64,000 nt of DNA from Crotalaria pallida (GCA_037953625.1 CM075655.1:121899001-121963000); one strand, 5' to 3'. Positions 14,250 to 26,568 are shown, numbered from the stretch's first letter. Notes: generated by a model not told the origin, from the sequence alone. Numbers and translations are program-made.

Positions 14250-14831
14250 TACTTCATCTGTCCCTATATATAAGACCCTTTTGGTAGATTTCACATCTAT
14301 TAAGAAAGTTAGTTAATTTAGTTAATGGTATTAGAAATGTGAATATTTGATACTCCCTCCATCCCATTATTTTGGTAAAAAAATGCAAAAGAATTTGTCC
14401 CATATTAAAGTAAAAAAATAAAGAAAAAATCTTAAAGATCGTATATTGTATCGATGATTGATAAGTAATTAAGAAAAACATATTTAAAGATTTTTTTTGG
14501 AGGCAATATTGCAATATATATTAATTGTAATGATGTGAAAATTTATATAATATCAATTTGTAATTAATGAGTGAATCATGCATTATATTAAATAGATATT
14601 CTCTTATTTTCATTGACTTATTTGACTTTTACCAAGATAATGGGACGGAAGGAGTATGTATTTTCAAAACTACCTCTATTAATAGTATCAGAAATTTAAA
14701 AAGTGTTAAATAAATATGGGTGTTTGTATAAATAAGTAATTAATTGTCGTTAAAAATTAATATAGGATCTTATAAATAGGGACAAATTAAAAATCTCAAA
14801 AGAATCTTATATATAGGAACATAGGTAGTAC
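14250..14831. mobile_element. Stowaway-like MITE split by a second MITE
   Basis: The outer element starts TACTTCATCTGTCCCTATAT and ends ATATAGGAACATAGGTAGTA. Its interior (GTGTTTGTATAAATAAGTAAT and GATCTTATAAATAGGGAC) resembles the other Stowaway-like copies here. It is interrupted by the complete element at 14353-14654, so it was already present when the second one landed. Confidence 0.7.
14353..14654. mobile_element. Intact Stowaway MITE nested in another MITE
   Basis: The terminal inverted repeat is long and clear: CTCCCTCCATCCCATTATTT on the left, pairing with ATAATGGGACGGAAGGAG on the right, with TA on both sides (14351-14352 and 14655-14656). The interior differs from the host element. 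It carries no coding capacity. Confidence 0.85.
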
Positions 14832-14895
14832 TATGTTTTTTTTATTATATTTCAAACCGAAAAGTACTACATTATCTTGAAAGAAAAGTAACTTT

Positions 14896-15107
14896 TTTTT
14901 GGTCCGTATTCCTTGCGGAACCACCGGTATCTCCAAGAGCACCCTTAATACCAGGGAGTCCTTGAGACTAATCTGGAGCGAGCTGCGTGGCTGGCTCTCC
15001 CAGCGGGATGTTTTTAGTGGGAATCGAACCCGGAACTACTAGCACCCGTGTCCCATTCCCAAGATTTCAGTTGGGGCCTTACACCAACTGAACCAAGCCC
15101 CGTTGGT
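14896..15107 (-). mobile_element. tRNA-derived SINE with 16-bp target duplication
   Basis: On the minus strand the head reads like a tRNA gene, with an A-box region (GGTTCAGTTGGTGTAAGGC) and a B-box (GGGTTCGATTCCC), followed by a non-tRNA body and a short A-run. It is flanked by the exact duplication AAAGAAAAGTAACTTT at 14880-14895 and 15108-15123. A second copy lies at 54724-54934. Confidence 0.88.
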
Positions 15108-15424
15108 AAAGAAAAGTAACTTTGCGATGTGAATATGGAAAAATAAATTTATTGATATCGATTTTATAAATATATCAATTTTTAATGCAAACTCGTTTTT
15201 TTAGATAAATTAAAGAAATTATTAACCCAGTCCTTAATATTAAGTATAAACACTCATTATTGGATGAATTTAATGGAAAATAAAAACTTAAAAAGTTTAA
15301 AAATACTACTTTAGTATTTTAAAAAATTTAACTAGTTTTAAATGCTTATCCTCGCTAAAAAGTTAAGCGAATAACCCTAAATTAAAATATGCCTTCGAAC
15401 ATGCATCAAAAACTCCATCTTATT

Positions 15425-15537
15425 GTCCGCGTAAGACAGTCCAGTTAGTGGCTGCAAGGACATTTAGGATTTTTTCCTCCCCAAGTCATGAGTTCTAGTC
15501 CCAGACCTCCCATGTAAAAAAAAAAAAAAAAAAAAAA
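15425..15537 (+). mobile_element. Short tRNA-derived SINE with long A-tail
   Basis: About 90 bp of unique sequence (A-box-like CAGTTAGTGGCTGC, B-box-like GAGTTCTAGTCCC) ends in a run of more than 20 A. It is flanked by the exact repeat AACTCCATCTTATT (15411-15424 and 15538-15551). The same family recurs at 57787-57901. Confidence 0.85.
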
Positions 15538-15955
15538 AACTCCATCTTATTAATTGATCAAACAGGATTGGAGAAACAATGAATTTGTTAAGCAGCATGT
15601 ACAATGGGAATAAGCCCACGAATATTTGGTTTATCTTTAATGGGACGATGCCTCATTGTGGGTACGCAAAAAGTGGGCGGGGGGCAAATGATTATTTTGA
15701 ATTAAGAATACAAGTTGTTTTTCTTTTTGGTACCTGAATCTAATTCCAATCTACTCTTCGATCACAACAAGGTCAAAAGGAAGACGGACGCAAGACCTTT
15801 CAAACAACAAATAATAGTCATGTTGTGTGTGTAAGCGACTAAGCGTGAGAAAAGGTGGACCTTCCTAGATTTTCGGTGTATTTTTTATTGTTGGAGTCCA
15901 ATTTACTAATTATTACGTCATTTGTGGGATTTATGACCTCAAGTAATATTTTTAA

Positions 15956-16553
15956 GGGTTAATTACACTTAATCCCCCTGTGATTTCAACTTTAACATAT
16001 TGCCCCCCCCCCCCCCTCCGAGGTTTGTATTACTAACACTTTGTCCCCCTTTAACCAAAACCGGTGAACCAGTTCTGAACCGTTCTTGAACCGATGAACC
16101 AATGGATGAACCGGTTTCCTATAAATCTTTTAATTTTAAAAAAATGTCATGATGGGAGTCTCCCTCATTTATTATTTATAAAACTGGATTTACCACTGCA
16201 CCACCAATATTTTTAATGTTATGCTTTTGAAATAAAGTATTTATTATATTATTTAATTTTTTAACACTATTTCACCTTTTTATTGGTGGTGCGGTGGTAA
16301 ATCCAGTTCTATAAATAATAAATGAGGGAGACTCCCATCATAACATTTTTTTTAAATTAAAAGATTTATAGGAAACCGGTTCATCCATTGGTTCATCGGT
16401 TCAAGAACGGTTCAAGAACTGGTTCACTGGTTTTGGTTAAAGGGGGGCAAAGTGTTAGTAATACAAACCTCGGGGGGCAATATGTTAAAGTTGAAACCAT
16501 AGGGGGCAAACTGAATTTTGGCCAAACCACAGGGGGTTAAGTGTAATTAACCC
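15956..16553. mobile_element. Fold-back MULE-type MITE
   Basis: The two halves are near-perfect inverted copies of about 260 bp around a short AT-rich loop near 16205-16260. The ends are GGGTTAATTACACTTAA and its complement, and it is flanked by the exact 9-bp duplication TATTTTTAA (15947-15955 and 16554-16562). A 9-bp duplication with G-rich ends is the Mutator superfamily signature. There is a C-tract of about 14 at 15996. It is non-coding and would form a long hairpin RNA if transcribed. Confidence 0.9.
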
Positions 16554-17093
16554 TATTTTTAAAAGAAAAGTCCAAAAATGATTTAGAGACCTACAAGTCT
16601 ACAAACCTACACATAAGATTATGGCACTTTTTCCCATTGGTTTTAGATTTTTTTTCTAGATCGTCCATTTTTTTTTTAAATTCGGTTGTTAAAGAGCCTT
16701 TGTTATGTGTTTTGTGACTAGAGAGATTTTTGTCGCTAATATATGAATAGTTAATTTTTTGTTAAGCATAAAACATAAAAGTAGTTTTTTTTAACGCAGA
16801 GATTAACGAAGTAAGTTTTATCCTTACCGATATATTTTATTATACATACAACATTAATGTAATCATTGCTTAATCATTTACTAATTTTATTTAACTAGCT
16901 GATAGGATATGCTAAAACAAGGACGAAAATAAATAAGAGGGCTCAATTGGATCAAAAGAAATAGTCAAAACATTTATGCATAAAACTTTGGATATAAAAA
17001 ATTAAAATGAAAGATGTGTGCTCTATTAGATAGTTCATCGATTGAAAAGTAAGTAAACTAAAAAAATCCGCTGAAAGTTGATAAAAATAAAAA

Positions 17094-17612
17094 TGCTTAT
17101 TTATGTTACAGGTCCCTGAAGTTTGGGATACTTTTGTCAAATACCCTTATTCTTTTTTTTTCAATGTCTGACTCCCCGAAGTTACTTACATGTTTGTCAT
17201 ATACCCCTACTACTAATTCTGGTCAATTTTGATGACATGTAACATTAGAATCATAGTCAGACGCATAATGTTAGTCATATGGTGTCGTGTGATTTCACAC
17301 GTGCGAAGACGACCTTTCTCTTCAATTCTTTTTTTTTCTTTTTTTATTTAACTAAAAATATAAAAATATTAAGTTTTTTAGTTTTGTTAAATTTTATAAA
17401 GAAAAGATCTTCGCCCACGGGACACCAGGTGCTTAACTTCCTGCGTCTGACTAGGATTCTGATGTTACATGTCATCAAAATTGGCTAGAATTAGTAGTAG
17501 GGGTATATGACAAACCCAGAAGTAACTTCGAGGAGTCAGACATTGAAAAAAAAATATAAAGGTATCTAGCAAAAGTACCCCAAACTTCAGGGAATTGTGA
17601 AATAATTAAGCC
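17094..17612. mobile_element. Fold-back MULE-type MITE
   Basis: The left arm (TGCTTATTTATGTTACAGG, then TCCCTGAAGTTTGGG) pairs with the right arm (CCCAAACTTCAGGGA, then AATTAAGCC). The exact 9-bp duplication AAATAAAAA lies at 17085-17093 and 17613-17621. Its ends (GGCTTA...) resemble those of the element at 47672-48171, suggesting one mobilising transposase family. It is non-coding. Confidence 0.87.
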
Positions 17613-17621
17613 AAATAAAAA

Positions 17622-19293
17622 ATTAACACATATCTAAAATTAAATGAGGCTAAAAGTTTATGACCGATGAAATATTGTATTTGATTAAAATGGAAGTATT
17701 AATAAGCCATTTACTTATACATCATTAGTTAATCAAAGAAAAAATTTTAAGGTTTTTTTTCCCCTTTTTTTTATATATAATCAAACACGGTTAGTGACTT
17801 ATTTTTTTGTCAAATAAACTTGTTGACTAATAAAACCCTTGCGAGCCTTGCCAAACACAAACTTATAATAGTATCCACGAAAACTTATCAACCGAAAGGA
17901 AAACAAAATTTAAATAAAATGGTTCTTTATATTTTTGGGATTTAAAAAATATATTTAATCCATATTTTCACTTAGAGTATATTTAAATTAGCCTGTTTTG
18001 TATTTAAAATGGGTTATAAATCTTATTAGAAAAACATTTAAAATATAATATAAATGATTATTCCAGAAAGAATTTTTTTTTTCTTAAGCGCTGAAAGAAA
18101 AAAAAGGTAAAGCACCTTAAAAGCCTAAAACTTCTAGAGAAAGGCTTGACGGTATGCTTAACAAAGGAAACACAATATTAATACAATTTGTTAATCATTG
18201 AACGAATAAGATGATCATTGCACCAAATGTTTCAGAAGAGGACCATGCAATTGTAAGCAAGTGGCTGCATACAAAAATGAAAGTTGGTTTGTAACCGTTG
18301 CTTTTGTGGATTAGGACCCAACCCAGGTAGATAGAATTTGACTTCTAAACAGTAGAGAGACATAAAAATTCTAAGAGCGAGAGAAAAGATTTTATACTCC
18401 AACTTTGGCATGGGATATTATCAAGATAATACAATAATTCTATGTCCTCCTATTGGATTCTCCATTAAATTGTGTCCTACTCTCAAACAAAGTTTTTTCC
18501 CTCAATTTACTACTACTATTTCTTTTAATTTCTAGCTCCCAATTAATTATTTCTAGCTCCCAATTAATTAAGTTTCGATTTAAAGGAGATGATGGATTAG
18601 GCTTAACGATAATTCTCGTGTGATGGACTAAGAAATAATGACTAATGCATTCGTGATGTTGACATTAATCAAATCACTAATTTAAGCAACCTGATTCCAC
18701 ATCATATCTACGTAACAAAGTGACATAAAGCCCAACAAACCAGTGGTGGTTCTCATGTTATCTCCACCCTTATCACTTAGCTAAATTAATTAATTAATAA
18801 TGATAATAATAATAATATTATGCGAAATGGATAATGAAAGTATAAAAATGTAACAATAATAAAACAGGTGGCAAGCAAAGATGGGGGGCACCGAGTCCAG
18901 GAGGGATGAGACATATGGGTCCACCAATGATTTGGTATGATGGGCATTTGATTCCGTGGGAGGAGATGATTATGGAGCGTAGAAGTTGGGAGTGGTACAG
19001 GGATGAGAATTTCAGATAAGGTTTTGGTGATGTTGTTCCTGCCTTTAAGGTCAGCCGACCATGTTGCTTTCTTCGTGTAAAACCTTTTCTTTTTTTCCTT
19101 CTAAGTTTTATTACTTCTCCGGATATCCACACTCTAACACTACTGTGTACAGTATAAATAAAGTAGTATAACAGTTAGGCTTTTCGAAAATAATTTCATT
19201 CCATAAATCTTATCATTTCACTTTTCTCTTTGTGGCCAATTTATTGGGGATAATTTTCTTTCAGAGAATATTTTTATTTTTTAGCACAATATA
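17622..19293. other. Intergenic region with one exon-like segment
   Basis: Mostly AT-rich and featureless. There is a direct 22-bp repeat of TTTCTAGCTCCCAATTAATT-type sequence at 18528-18570. The only coding-like piece is at 18868-19019, described separately. Confidence 0.5.
18868..19019 (+). pseudogene. Exon-like fragment of an unidentified protein
   Basis: After an acceptor-like AAAACAG, a 49-codon frame runs to a TAA at 19017-19019. It is rich in Trp, Met, Arg and Glu and reads IWYDGHLIPWEEM followed by WEWYRDENFR. This composition is unlike random AT-rich DNA and looks like a conserved protein C-terminus. I do not recognise the family. No upstream exons are visible, so it is either an isolated fragment or the last exon of a decayed gene. 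The opposite strand is also open over this stretch but has no such protein-like composition. Confidence 0.35.
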
Positions 19294-19578
19294 CTCCTTC
19301 CGTCCTTAAATATAAATCTCTCTTGACACTTTTATTTTGTTCCTATTTATAAAGCCCTATTTGTAAAGCTTCATACTAATTTTCAATGATCATTAATTAC
19401 TTATTTCTACAAATGCCCCTATTTATTTAACACTTTTTAGATTCCCAATAATGTTAATAGGGGTAATTTTGAAATTACATATCAAAAGTTTACATTTCCA
19501 ATACAATTAACTAAATTATTTCACTTTCTTAATGAACATGAAATCCCAAAAAGACTTTATATTTAGGAACGGAAGGAG
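19294..19578. mobile_element. Stowaway MITE
   Basis: The ends CTCCTTCCGTCCTTAAATAT and ATTTAGGAACGGAAGGAG are inverted copies, with TA on both sides (19292-19293 and 19579-19580). It belongs to the same subfamily as 94-362 and 52728-52980. Confidence 0.85.
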
Positions 19579-20180
19579 TATATACACACACGAAACATAA
19601 AATGTAGTTAAACGAAACATGAATTGTCATAATACGATCTTTACATTGGAAATGAGATTCAAATTTTCATCTAACAAGCATAATGTCTGCGGTTAAAACA
19701 TAGAAGTCCTTGTCTCTGATAAGATTATTGGCACTCTAAATTGTTTATTCATATTTTTTTTATCAAATATTAATTTTATCTGTTTTATTTTATAGAATCA
19801 TAGCTTTGGTATAACCTCCTAAAAATTATATTAATTACATTATTATTGAGTAAAGCAAGTATTTAAATAAAAAAGAATTCTTGTAAAAAAAGAATTATCA
19901 TCTTGAGAATACAAAAATTAAAAAGCATTTAAATTTTTCACTCTTTATTATCCAATAATTAGGGCATCCATTTCCATATTTTTTTTACAGGCCATTTCCG
20001 TATTCTTAAGAGAAATAATTTAAGTGAAATATAAGCTTAATATTTGAATCATAAGTATAATGTGGTTAAGGGTCCTAATAATCTTGAATAATTCTTCTTC
20101 AATTTTATTTTTTTTTTTAGATTTTACTAAGATCTCGCTGCATATCACTAGGTAGTTTAATTTTTGCAACATTATTTAAT

Positions 20181-20502
20181 ACTCTACTCTCTTGTCTTAT
20201 TTATAAGATTTTTTTGGAGTTCTTCTCTTCCATGCATCAAGTAATGTGATTAAACTTGTTAATGATATTTTTTTTTTGTCCATGACCGGAGTGTCCGCCG
20301 CCGACCGCAGGAGTCTGTTAGGACTTAAGTACATGAGGAGAGCCCAACCCAAAAGACTAGTCTATTAGGTGAGAGAGCTTCATGACTTAAGTAACACATT
20401 GAGTTTCCTATACTATTCAATGTAGAACTCATAACAGAGTCTTAAAAATAGGACCAAAATAAAAACCCAAAAGGAATCTTATAAATAAAACCGGAGTGAG
20501 TA
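20181..20502. mobile_element. Stowaway-like MITE with an internal insertion
   Basis: The left end ACTCTACTCTCTTGTCTTAT and the right end ATAAATAAAACCGGAGTGAG pair as an inverted repeat. Between about 20275 and 20440 the usual MITE interior is replaced by unrelated, less AT-rich sequence (starting GTCCATGACCGGAGTGTCC). That sequence is probably another inserted repeat whose family I cannot name. Confidence 0.5.
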
Positions 20503-22615
20503 TTATCTTACAATATTATATCAATCATACAAAAGTCTTTACAATATGATGTAAAATCTTAAGAATTTTAAATTAAATTCTAACATCGATTTGATTTAAA
20601 ATAGTCAGGATTTTAAATATCTAGACGGCGTTCTTAGGAGGATAAATTAAGAGAATTTACAATTACAACTATTCAATTACTGTATTTAATTAGAGTGCAT
20701 AAGAATCTCAAATTCTCAATAGCCTCACTCTCCTTTGATGCTATCCAATCATGCTTGCGTTTAAAAGTAGTGAAAGTAGAGGGAGCCATCAGCCATGTCA
20801 CCCCTTCATTGCGGTAACTGCCTGCCCACGACGCACTGTGCGTGTGTCAAGATTCAAGAACTGAAAATTAGGATTGGCTTGTATAGAGGTCCCACGGAGG
20901 GACTCTTAATTTAGAAGTCGATTAAGTGTTCTATCACTTATATGAAAACATAGGCCTAGAAAGAAAGACTTTGTTATGTAGATACAGATAGGGGCTAAAG
21001 AAAAGTTGGTAATGCTTTGCCGGTTAAACTATGTAGCACAAAGTCTGTTCACCAAAAAAAAAAAAAAAAACTATGTAGCACAAAGTAAAGGCAACAAGGC
21101 CCCATTATTGAACGTAAAGCCCTAAACGGTGTATTCCTCCGTTACTGAATACTCCTCCGATATTAAAAAATATTCATTTTATAAAAAAATATTTTACAAG
21201 TATTCTTCACTCCTATTTATAAATTATTTTATATGGAGTATTTTTTATGAAGTATTTATTATATTATTTACTTTTCTTATTTGTCTTTTGTTTCTTAATG
21301 TGAAATAGTATATTTGTGAAATTTTTAATGTTAATTGAGAGAGTAAGATTGTAATATTAAAATATATTTTTAAATTTTTAAAAAAGGTAACTAATCTTAT
21401 TGATCTATGTGATTTGATTACGCATGACTTTTTAAAGTTTTAAGAAGCATAATTACTCTTATTGTGTATGTTCCTTTTTTATCTTGGAATAAATTTATTT
21501 AACTTAATACATTAACCAGCTTAACTTATATTTCTAATAACATCATCAAGGAGCTTGATCGCGCCTAGAAGAAATCAAATTTGATGTATGGATTTCATTC
21601 TTAAAGCCTAAACTTTGAGATTAGTTCAAAGAAACACTTTTTTTTTAAAAGCATAAAAATGAATCACCAATTTATTTTGTTTTATTAAAAAAAATGTACG
21701 TATCTTTTTTTTTTTGGTGTACACCAAGGGTATCCCCAGCCGACAGCCGAAGACTAATCCCCTCCGAGGCGTAGAGATTATCGAAATGGGTTTTGCCTCT
21801 ACCAACAAAGCTTTTTCCATGCCCACGGCAGGGATCGAACCCCTGACATCATGCTTAAGGAACCCAGCTATCTACCAATTGTGCTGGGCTTTATTGGTAA
21901 AATGTACGTATCTTAATTAGTTGCGCGTGCAATTAATATATATTGATAGATAGTAAAACCAAAGAATCTAATTCCCTCAGTAAAATCTGAAATCTACTTT
22001 TGATATTGGGCATTACATAATACTACTTACTACATGCTAGCCAGAGAGTTGGTACGTAGAATGAAGGAGCTAGGTTAGGATTTGAAAGGCATATGAAAAT
22101 AAACTTGAGGCAGATGTTTGCGGATGATCAAGGGCAGTAGACTGGTAGTGTGCCCCTAATGGGATGCAAATTGTACTAAATGATATATAAATTCCAAATC
22201 CGATAGCATAAAGGTAGCTGGAATCGTTGAGTCGGCAGTGCATGCTATCATCGAATTCATTGATATATACTTTGGAGGAGCCAGCAATTTCGTATGTCAA
22301 ATGGCATAAGCATCTTTCTTTATTATCCTAATATTCCTATCCCGAAACCAATACAAATTAAACGTAAACACAGGTTGACTATGGTTATTCGTATACCACT
22401 ATCTCTATATCTCACGCTGACGCACGAAGAAAGAATATATGTAGATTCTGAATAACAAGGTTTAATATTTTAATGAACTTGCTAGAGTATATGTACAATA
22501 TATACGCAGAGCATAAATCAATTATTAGAATATAATAGCGAATGCATAAAGTGGTCACCTCTAAAAGAGATTCGCAGCTCTAAAACCATTCACCAAAAGG
22601 TTTCCCAACAGTTGC
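20503..22615. other. Intergenic region without a supported gene
   Basis: Contains one SINE (21707-21898). A minus-strand 76-codon frame at 22070-22300 is open but matches no family I know. A duplicated phrase (ACTATGTAGCACAAAGT, 21028 and 21071) flanks a poly-A run near 21056, the trace of a small retro-insertion. Confidence 0.5.
21707..21898 (-). mobile_element. tRNA-derived SINE with 16-bp target duplication
   Basis: Minus-strand head with an A-box-like CACAATTGGTAGATAGCTGGG and a B-box GGGTTCGATCCC, then a body ending in an A-run (T-run on the plus strand). It is flanked by the exact repeat AAAATGTACGTATCTT (21691-21706 and 21899-21914). The exact flanks mean a fairly recent insertion. 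Confidence 0.9.
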
Positions 22616-22894
22616 ACTTCATCCGGTCCTATTTACAAAACCCTTTTGGAATTTTTATTTTGGTCATATTTATAAGACTCTTTTTCAATTTTCAATAGCA
22701 TTTAAATACTTCTTTTCACTAATACTATCCCATAAAGTTAACACTTTTTAGAGTTTCAATGATAATTATATGGGTAATTTTGAAAAAGTATATCAAATTT
22801 TCACATTTCCAATGACATTAACAAATTTATCCACTTCCCTTGATGAAAGTGAAAAAATCTAAAAAAGTCTTATAAATAGGACCGAAGAGAGTCT
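22616..22894. mobile_element. Stowaway-like MITE
   Basis: The left CACTTCATCCGGTCCTATTT and right AAATAGGACCGAAGAGAG ends are inverted copies. The interior (ATATGGGTAATTTTGAAAAAG) groups it with 3021-3289. Confidence 0.7.
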
Positions 22895-23559
22895 CTAGCT
22901 GGTTCATCACTTTTTTTTTTTTAACACAGCGTAATAATCATTATATCTCAAAGGTGATTAATATTTAGCTATTGCCCCGGAAACTACTGGTGAAAGAAAA
23001 ATGCAATCCACACAAACTACAGGTGAAAAAAATGCAATCCACTCAACTCGTTAAATTGTTCTAGAATTAATAGAGCACTTCAATCATGTTATTTATACTT
23101 ATCCATCATATATTCGATCAATTATGACAACTTTCTTGTTCCGGAAAAAAAAAATGAAAATGATGATAAAGGTAAGTTGTGACCCCCTCCATTCTATACC
23201 CAAACACAAATCTGTGTGAATTGGGTATAAAATGTAGTTGTACATTAAGCATCATCCAATTGAATTTTTCCTTTTAGATTAAGAATCAGTATCCCGATAG
23301 TGAAATGGAATTGGACATTGTAGGTCAAAATATATATTACTTAGAGAAATGATATATCATTGTAATAGATCAGCATAAACATATTACTTATAATCATACA
23401 AAAAGTGTGACATGTATCAACTTTACGTTAAAAAAAATAACACATATTACTTTTTTTATGGTTAAAAAAATTTACATGATAATTTATTAAAAAAAATTTA
23501 ATCTACTGTCTATAATGCCAAGGGGCACACTAGCATCGGTAAATGAAAAATTGTTTACC

Positions 23560-23745
23560 AACGCGGGATAGGTCAAGTGGTAGCTCACTCGGTCCTTTAA
23601 TCAACCGGTCTCGAGTTCGAGCCTTGGGTATGGAGCAATCCCCGCTGGGAGACCCCTACCGCTTAGTGCGAGCTCAGTTGGGTCGGACCGGATAAGTCGG
23701 ATTCTGGATAAAGCAGATCCGGGTACCGGTTGGTGTAAAAAAAAT
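23560..23745 (+). mobile_element. tRNA-derived SINE
   Basis: A tRNA-like head (GGATAGGTCAAGTGGTAGCT as the A-box region, GAGTTCGAGCC as the B-box) is followed by a GC-richer body and an A-run at 23738-23745. No clear target duplication is seen. It is a different family from the other SINEs here. Confidence 0.75.
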
Positions 23746-25707
23746 AAAATTTATTTGCTCAATGAAGTTTTGAACCTTGCCAAATTAGTTTTTATCTCAT
23801 TAAAGCAACTAAATTCCAAGCTGTTTTTTTTTTCACTTTATTTATTTATTTATTTATTTATTTATTTCTGAATGGGGTTTGTCGGAAATCAAAAATGAAC
23901 CCAAAACGTATAAACCTCCTATTCTTCTTTGTCCTCTGCTTCTCTCAGACTCTGCTTGGGTGAGGGTGCTCGGGTACGGCGAGGGCAGCATGGGGGAGGG
24001 GAGGTAGGTGGTGGTTATGGAGAAAAAAGAAAAAGTAATTTGAAAATAATTTTTAGGTACAGTAGTTGGTTACAAAAATTAATTCTTCCATTGTGCATCA
24101 ATGAATTATGAATGTTCGTTCTCCAATCTCTTTTTTTTTTTTACCCAAATTCCTTTTTTTTTTTTCAACTGAATTCCATTGGATTTTTTCCCAACATCAC
24201 TGAGCAGGAAAAATGTATTTTTCCAACCCAACAAATGCATTTTTTTTTATAATTAACAAATGCATTTTTTAATTGGGGATAAGTCAAAAAATACATTTTC
24301 AGATGGGGTTCAATCAAAAAGAATTTTGATAAGATCCAGTAAAAAAAAAAGAGGTTTGGAGTTATAAAATGAGGTATAGGAACCAATTCTCATGAAGAAT
24401 GCGATTTTTGCCATCCAATTATTTTATTATTTTCAATTTTACCCATATTTTTTTAGGTACGTAAATTTTACCTCACTAAAAAAAAAGTTTCACATATCGC
24501 GATCAAAACAAATGAATGGTTATCATAGTTTGTTGATAAGTTCTCTCAATACCATGGGCACGGGCTTTAAAAAGGTTATCAAGCTGGAATAATACCGCAA
24601 GTTATGAATGTTCTGTTCAGCAAAATTGGAACATTAAAGCACTAGATTGAATTTCAGTTGCATGTTTCATTTATCGAGGTTTGCTGGTAAGTTTGTTTTT
24701 GAAACTCTGGTAAGTTTGCTGGTAAGTTTGTTGCTGCTTGCAAAATAATTTTTGTGCTTTAATATTTGAAATGTGTTGGTTTTTTAGTGAGGTATATATT
24801 TTTTTAAGTAAGGTATACCCCATTTGGGCTCAAATGAAAAAATAACTTTATCAAAATCATAAAAAATAGATTACTTTATGAAACATTCATTGAGAATAAA
24901 ACAAGATTTAAATGATTCAACCATTTTTTTAAGACATTTTAAAAATGATTATATTTGGAATAAAAAGCTAGTTAAATTTTGCTTATATTTGAGATCATTA
25001 GTGGACTGTTTTTATTTGCCTGTATCTGAGATCGAAAGGAGTATCTATAACTGATCAGGTTCAGTGTTTTTATTTGTGTATATTTGAGATCGGAGAGAGT
25101 ATCTCATAAATGAGGTATTTCTAACTACAAGTAATATGACATAAATTCCATCCATGAATATTGGAATATAAATCCGCTTTTTATCCACAAACCTCATTTT
25201 AATGGTGAAAATTTCAAAAAGCCCTTAATTTATACTTTTTTCCGACTAAGGGATATTAGAATTTTTTTTCAAGAAAATCCTCTCGGAAAAGTATATTTAT
25301 GTAATATGATTATTCTTTCGACTCGAGGTATAGGAAAAGTATTTCGAGAGGTTACTGTCGGATAATTACAAGGGTAATTTTGGATTTCAAAAAATGAATG
25401 AGGATTGAGAATAAAAAATGGAGTTTATATTTCAGAACTTCAGTCATAGATGGAACGATCGCAAATCCCATGTCTCCAAATACCTTGTTTTTCTATTTTC
25501 TATCAATCAAACTTCATCAAATATTATAAAACAATTTTTGTATTTTTTTTTTTAATGATAGCAGTTAAGAATTTATTTTCCACTCTATTAAAATCTGAGC
25601 AGGGAAAAAAGAGGGAAAGGGGCAAAATCTTGGACGTGATCTCCATTCAGATGGAAGGCCCGAAATCCAGATTTTGGTCCAAGTTTGATAAGGCCCAAAG
25701 TGGCGTT
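23746..25707. other. Intergenic region; right part was the original CRWN4 upstream region
   Basis: Contains a TTTA simple repeat near 23835-23868 and a GC-richer block at 23930-24020 that codes nothing I recognise. The part adjoining 25707 continued directly into what is now 31866 onward before the MULE inserted, so the last few hundred bases are candidate distal promoter of the CRWN4 gene. Confidence 0.5.
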
Positions 25708-25716
25708 TGAGCTTTA

Positions 25717-25790
25717 GGGAATTGATTTATTAACCCCCCTCTTACTTAGTTGACCCCCCATGTAGATGGAAAATTCCAAAACACCCTTAA
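25717..25790 (+). repeat. Left terminal inverted repeat of the MULE
   Basis: Begins GGGAATTGATTTATTAACCC and includes AAAACACCCTTA, which pairs with the right end. Similarity to the right end is substantial but imperfect, typical of an old or fast-diverging MULE end. It probably also contains the promoter for the PMD gene; downstream it runs into a long CT-rich leader (25868-25990). Confidence 0.85.
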
Positions 25791-26275
25791 TCAAATATTA
25801 ATTCCTAAACTACCCTCAACCTATTAACTACCCAATCCCACCCATTCCCAAACCCCCACCGTACAATCCTTCTTCTTCAACTCTTCCTTCTTCTTCAACT
25901 TCCCTCTTCTTCAAATTTCTTCTTCCATTTCAACTTCTCTCCACCACACATTTTCCTCAAACTAAGGTATTTCTTTCTTCTTTTCCTTTCTCTCTTTTTG
26001 TTTTTTTTTCTATTCGTTTCTCTTCTTCTCTGTCCCGTATTTATATGTCCCATTTTTGTTTGTTTTTTTTGTTTTTGGTCGCTGGGGGTGGGGAGATCTT
26101 GGGGTAAGGTATAGATTTAGGGGTTAATAGTTGTAGGGTTTTGTTATTCATGTGTTTTATTGCATTTTATAATGGAGTATTTTGGCTGCATGTTGAATTT
26201 GCTATTCATTTTTTTTTGCGATTCTGCTGTCTTCGATATGTGTTCTGCAATTTTTTTTTCTGATTTTAGGATTTT

Positions 26276-26568
26276 CTCGCTGGGACCCCAGCGAGTGCAT
26301 AAAATTAACATTCTCGCTGGGGTATGAGCGAGATTTAAAATTTTATGCCCTCGCTGACCCTGAAGCGAGTATTGTAAAAATGTGTTGCTCGCCAAGAGGT
26401 CAGCGAGCCTGTTTTGTTCAAATTGAAAAGGGTTAGCTCGCTGTGGTCCCAGCGAGTTACATAAATTTACATTCTCGCTGGGGTCTCAGCGAGCTTTTGT
26501 TTTTTTGAACTCGCTGACCCACCAGCGAGCTTTGTCAGAATTAGGTTGCTCGCCAAGAGGGCAGCGAG
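26276..26568. repeat. Left palindrome array (8 units)
   Basis: Eight 20-bp units of the form CTCGC-N10-GCGAG start at 26276, 26313, 26350, 26388, 26437, 26474, 26510 and 26549. Steps are 37, 37, 38, 49, 37, 36 and 39 bp. Units 1-4 and 5-8 are two copies of a four-unit block (for example units 4 and 8 both read CTCGCCAAGAGG). The array ends 75 bp before the PMD start codon, so it lies in the promoter or leader. There are no CRISPR features; the unit is an inverted repeat, not a direct repeat with unique spacers. Confidence 0.9.

Noticed and set aside
21707..21898. Functional tRNA gene
   Set aside because: The A-box and B-box-like sequences belong to a SINE head: the cloverleaf is not complete, and an A-tail and target duplications flank the unit.
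26276..26568. CRISPR-like array appearance
   Set aside because: The regular unit is an inverted repeat with diverged, related linkers in a plant transposon. There are no cas genes and the linkers are not unique spacers.
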